A DNA stretch of 14,004 nt from Haloferacaceae archaeon PL-Br10_E2g29 (lineage in GTDB: Archaea; Halobacteriota; Halobacteria; Halobacteriales; Haloferacaceae). The stretch spans positions 1 to 14,004 of the forward strand of contig LKMS01000023.1 in assembly GCA_001563965.1 (NCBI GenBank), written 5' to 3'. Positions within the stretch are counted from its first letter, which is position 1. Every line of letters starts with the position of its first letter. The position numbers and the translations under genes are program-made. Positions 13,136 through 14,004 of this stretch are shown here, in pieces. The notes beneath the pieces are model-generated. The model saw nothing but the letters and a program-made list of their open reading frames with translations. It made no database searches and was not told where the DNA came from.

Positions 13136-13984
13136 TCAAGCAACCAAACTGACTGTTCGACCAATAATAAATGCACCGCAAGCCAACAGCATTCCACGCT
13201 TAATCCATCGCTGACTCGTCGTCGGTTCACGAAAGCCCCACAGCGTCGCTCCGAGCATAATTGCGTTGGCTGGAATAACCACGCTGAGATAGCTGACACC
13301 GAATGTACCATCGAGATACGGGACGCTACTGGCAGCGACAGCCATGAGCATCACGACAACCCCAATCCACACGGCAAGATGCTCGCCACCCACAATCGGG
13401 AGTGTCCGAAGGCCCGCAGCGCGGTCACCATCGATATCTTCAACGTCTTTGATTATTTCCCGCGTGAGTGTGGCGACCGCGGCAAGCACGAACAGCGCAG
13501 TCGCCCCACGCAGGTCGCCAACGGCGGCCGCACCGAACAGAAATGCGCTTCCGGTCAGATACCCAACGAGAACGTTTCCCACGCCCGGCAATCCCTTGAA
13601 CAGCTCCGTGTACGCGATGAGCGCGACGAGGTTGAACACCGCAATTGCGATCGCAACCAAAGGCAGCGTCAAGGCCGCAATTGTGGCGATAACGAACAGG
13701 ATGATGCTCAGTCGGAGCGCCCCCTGTGGGGAGATCGCCTCACGAGGAATTGGTCGATTCGGCTGATTGACCGCGTCGATTTCGCGGTCGAAGTAGTCGT
13801 TGATTGCGTTGCCGCCGCCGGTTGCAGCAACCGTCGCAGCGACCGCGGCGACGACTTCAACTGGCGCGTTGAGCACGCCGCCGGCAACAAATGCCCCGGT
13901 AAACGTGAGTACACCGGCAGCAATCGCGTTTCCTGGCCGAGTGAGTTCAAGCCAGACGCCAAGTCGGGAGACGAGCCGAGACAT
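13136..13984 (-). CDS. ubiA: Digeranylgeranylglyceryl-phosphate synthase (UbiA prenyltransferase)
   Basis: A 282-residue polytopic membrane prenyltransferase that adds the second geranylgeranyl chain to geranylgeranylglyceryl phosphate, a core step of archaeal ether-lipid synthesis. The first Asp-rich motif is NDYFDREID (62-70) followed by NQPNRPIP (73-80). The second is REIIKDVEDIDGD (175-187) followed by GLRTLPI. These carry the Mg-diphosphate ligands. Eight or nine hydrophobic helices fill the remaining length, as is normal for UbiA. The archaeal-style TRPGNA start (15-20) and overall length favour the lipid enzyme over quinone or haem prenyltransferases. The start at 13984 is 20 bases from the window end, so its promoter is not visible. 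No clear U-tract follows the stop on this strand. Confidence 0.9.
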   Translation of the reverse strand: MSRLVSRLGVWLELTRPGNAIAAGVLTFTGAFVAGGVLNAPVEVVAAVAATVAATGGGNAINDYFDREIDAVNQPNRPIPREAISPQGALRLSIILFVIATIAALTLPLVAIAIAVFNLVALIAYTELFKGLPGVGNVLVGYLTGSAFLFGAAAVGDLRGATALFVLAAVATLTREIIKDVEDIDGDRAAGLRTLPIVGGEHLAVWIGVVVMLMAVAASSVPYLDGTFGVSYLSVVIPANAIMLGATLWGFREPTTSQRWIKRGMLLACGAFIIGRTVSLVA

Positions 13985-14004
13985 ACGTTTCCGGTCGGCC
14001 GCAG

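Overview
The window reads as chromosomal DNA from a haloarchaeon (class Halobacteria). The predicted proteins are strongly acidic. A compact archaeal ribosomal protein uL11 and an archaeal-type UbiA prenyltransferase of ether-lipid synthesis are present. Several genes belong to haloarchaeal families (a DUF5805-like protein paired with an integrase, a DUF5518-like membrane protein, a RAD55/KaiC-like ATPase). Five genes have a TATA element centred about 26-27 bases before the start codon, as expected for leaderless haloarchaeal transcripts. I cannot name the species. No tRNA, rRNA, CRISPR array or insertion sequence was seen.

Region by region: (1) 124-1612, a two-gene module of a ribbon-helix-helix/winged-helix-like small protein and a tyrosine recombinase, translationally coupled. 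(2) 1613-2054, a 442-base gap with no convincing gene, holding the promoter and candidate operators of the next operon. (3) 2055-5336, an operon nrdR-nrdB-nrdA: the repressor NrdR, the radical-bearing R2 subunit and an unusually short R1 subunit of class I ribonucleotide reductase. (4) 5513-7087, a photolyase/cryptochrome on the minus strand, convergent with nrdA. (5) 7233-8029, a glutaredoxin-like protein overlapping a peroxiredoxin-fold protein that lacks the peroxidatic cysteine. (6) 8030-8371, mostly without a clear gene, but with a possible 41-residue ORF coupled to a two-helix membrane microprotein (8372-8596). (7) On the minus strand, a DUF2342-type zinc metalloprotease (8646-9596), a DUF5518-like membrane protein (9691-10044) and an 85-residue single-helix membrane protein (10177-10434). 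(8) On the plus strand, an M42 aminopeptidase (10584-11648) and ribosomal protein uL11 (11755-12243). (9) On the minus strand, a RAD55-like ATPase (12376-12987) and digeranylgeranylglyceryl-phosphate synthase (13136-13984).

How the genes fit together: the clearest functional unit is nrdRBA. The R1 subunit lacks the N-terminal ATP-cone that senses dATP, whereas NrdR carries an ATP-cone, so feedback by dATP may be exerted mainly on transcription of this operon. The recombinase module next to it raises the possibility that the reductase genes were acquired. The photolyase and the thiol-redox pair are DNA-repair and stress genes transcribed divergently from a shared 145-base spacer. The right half is mostly ordinary haloarchaeal chromosome, with several small membrane proteins of unknown role.
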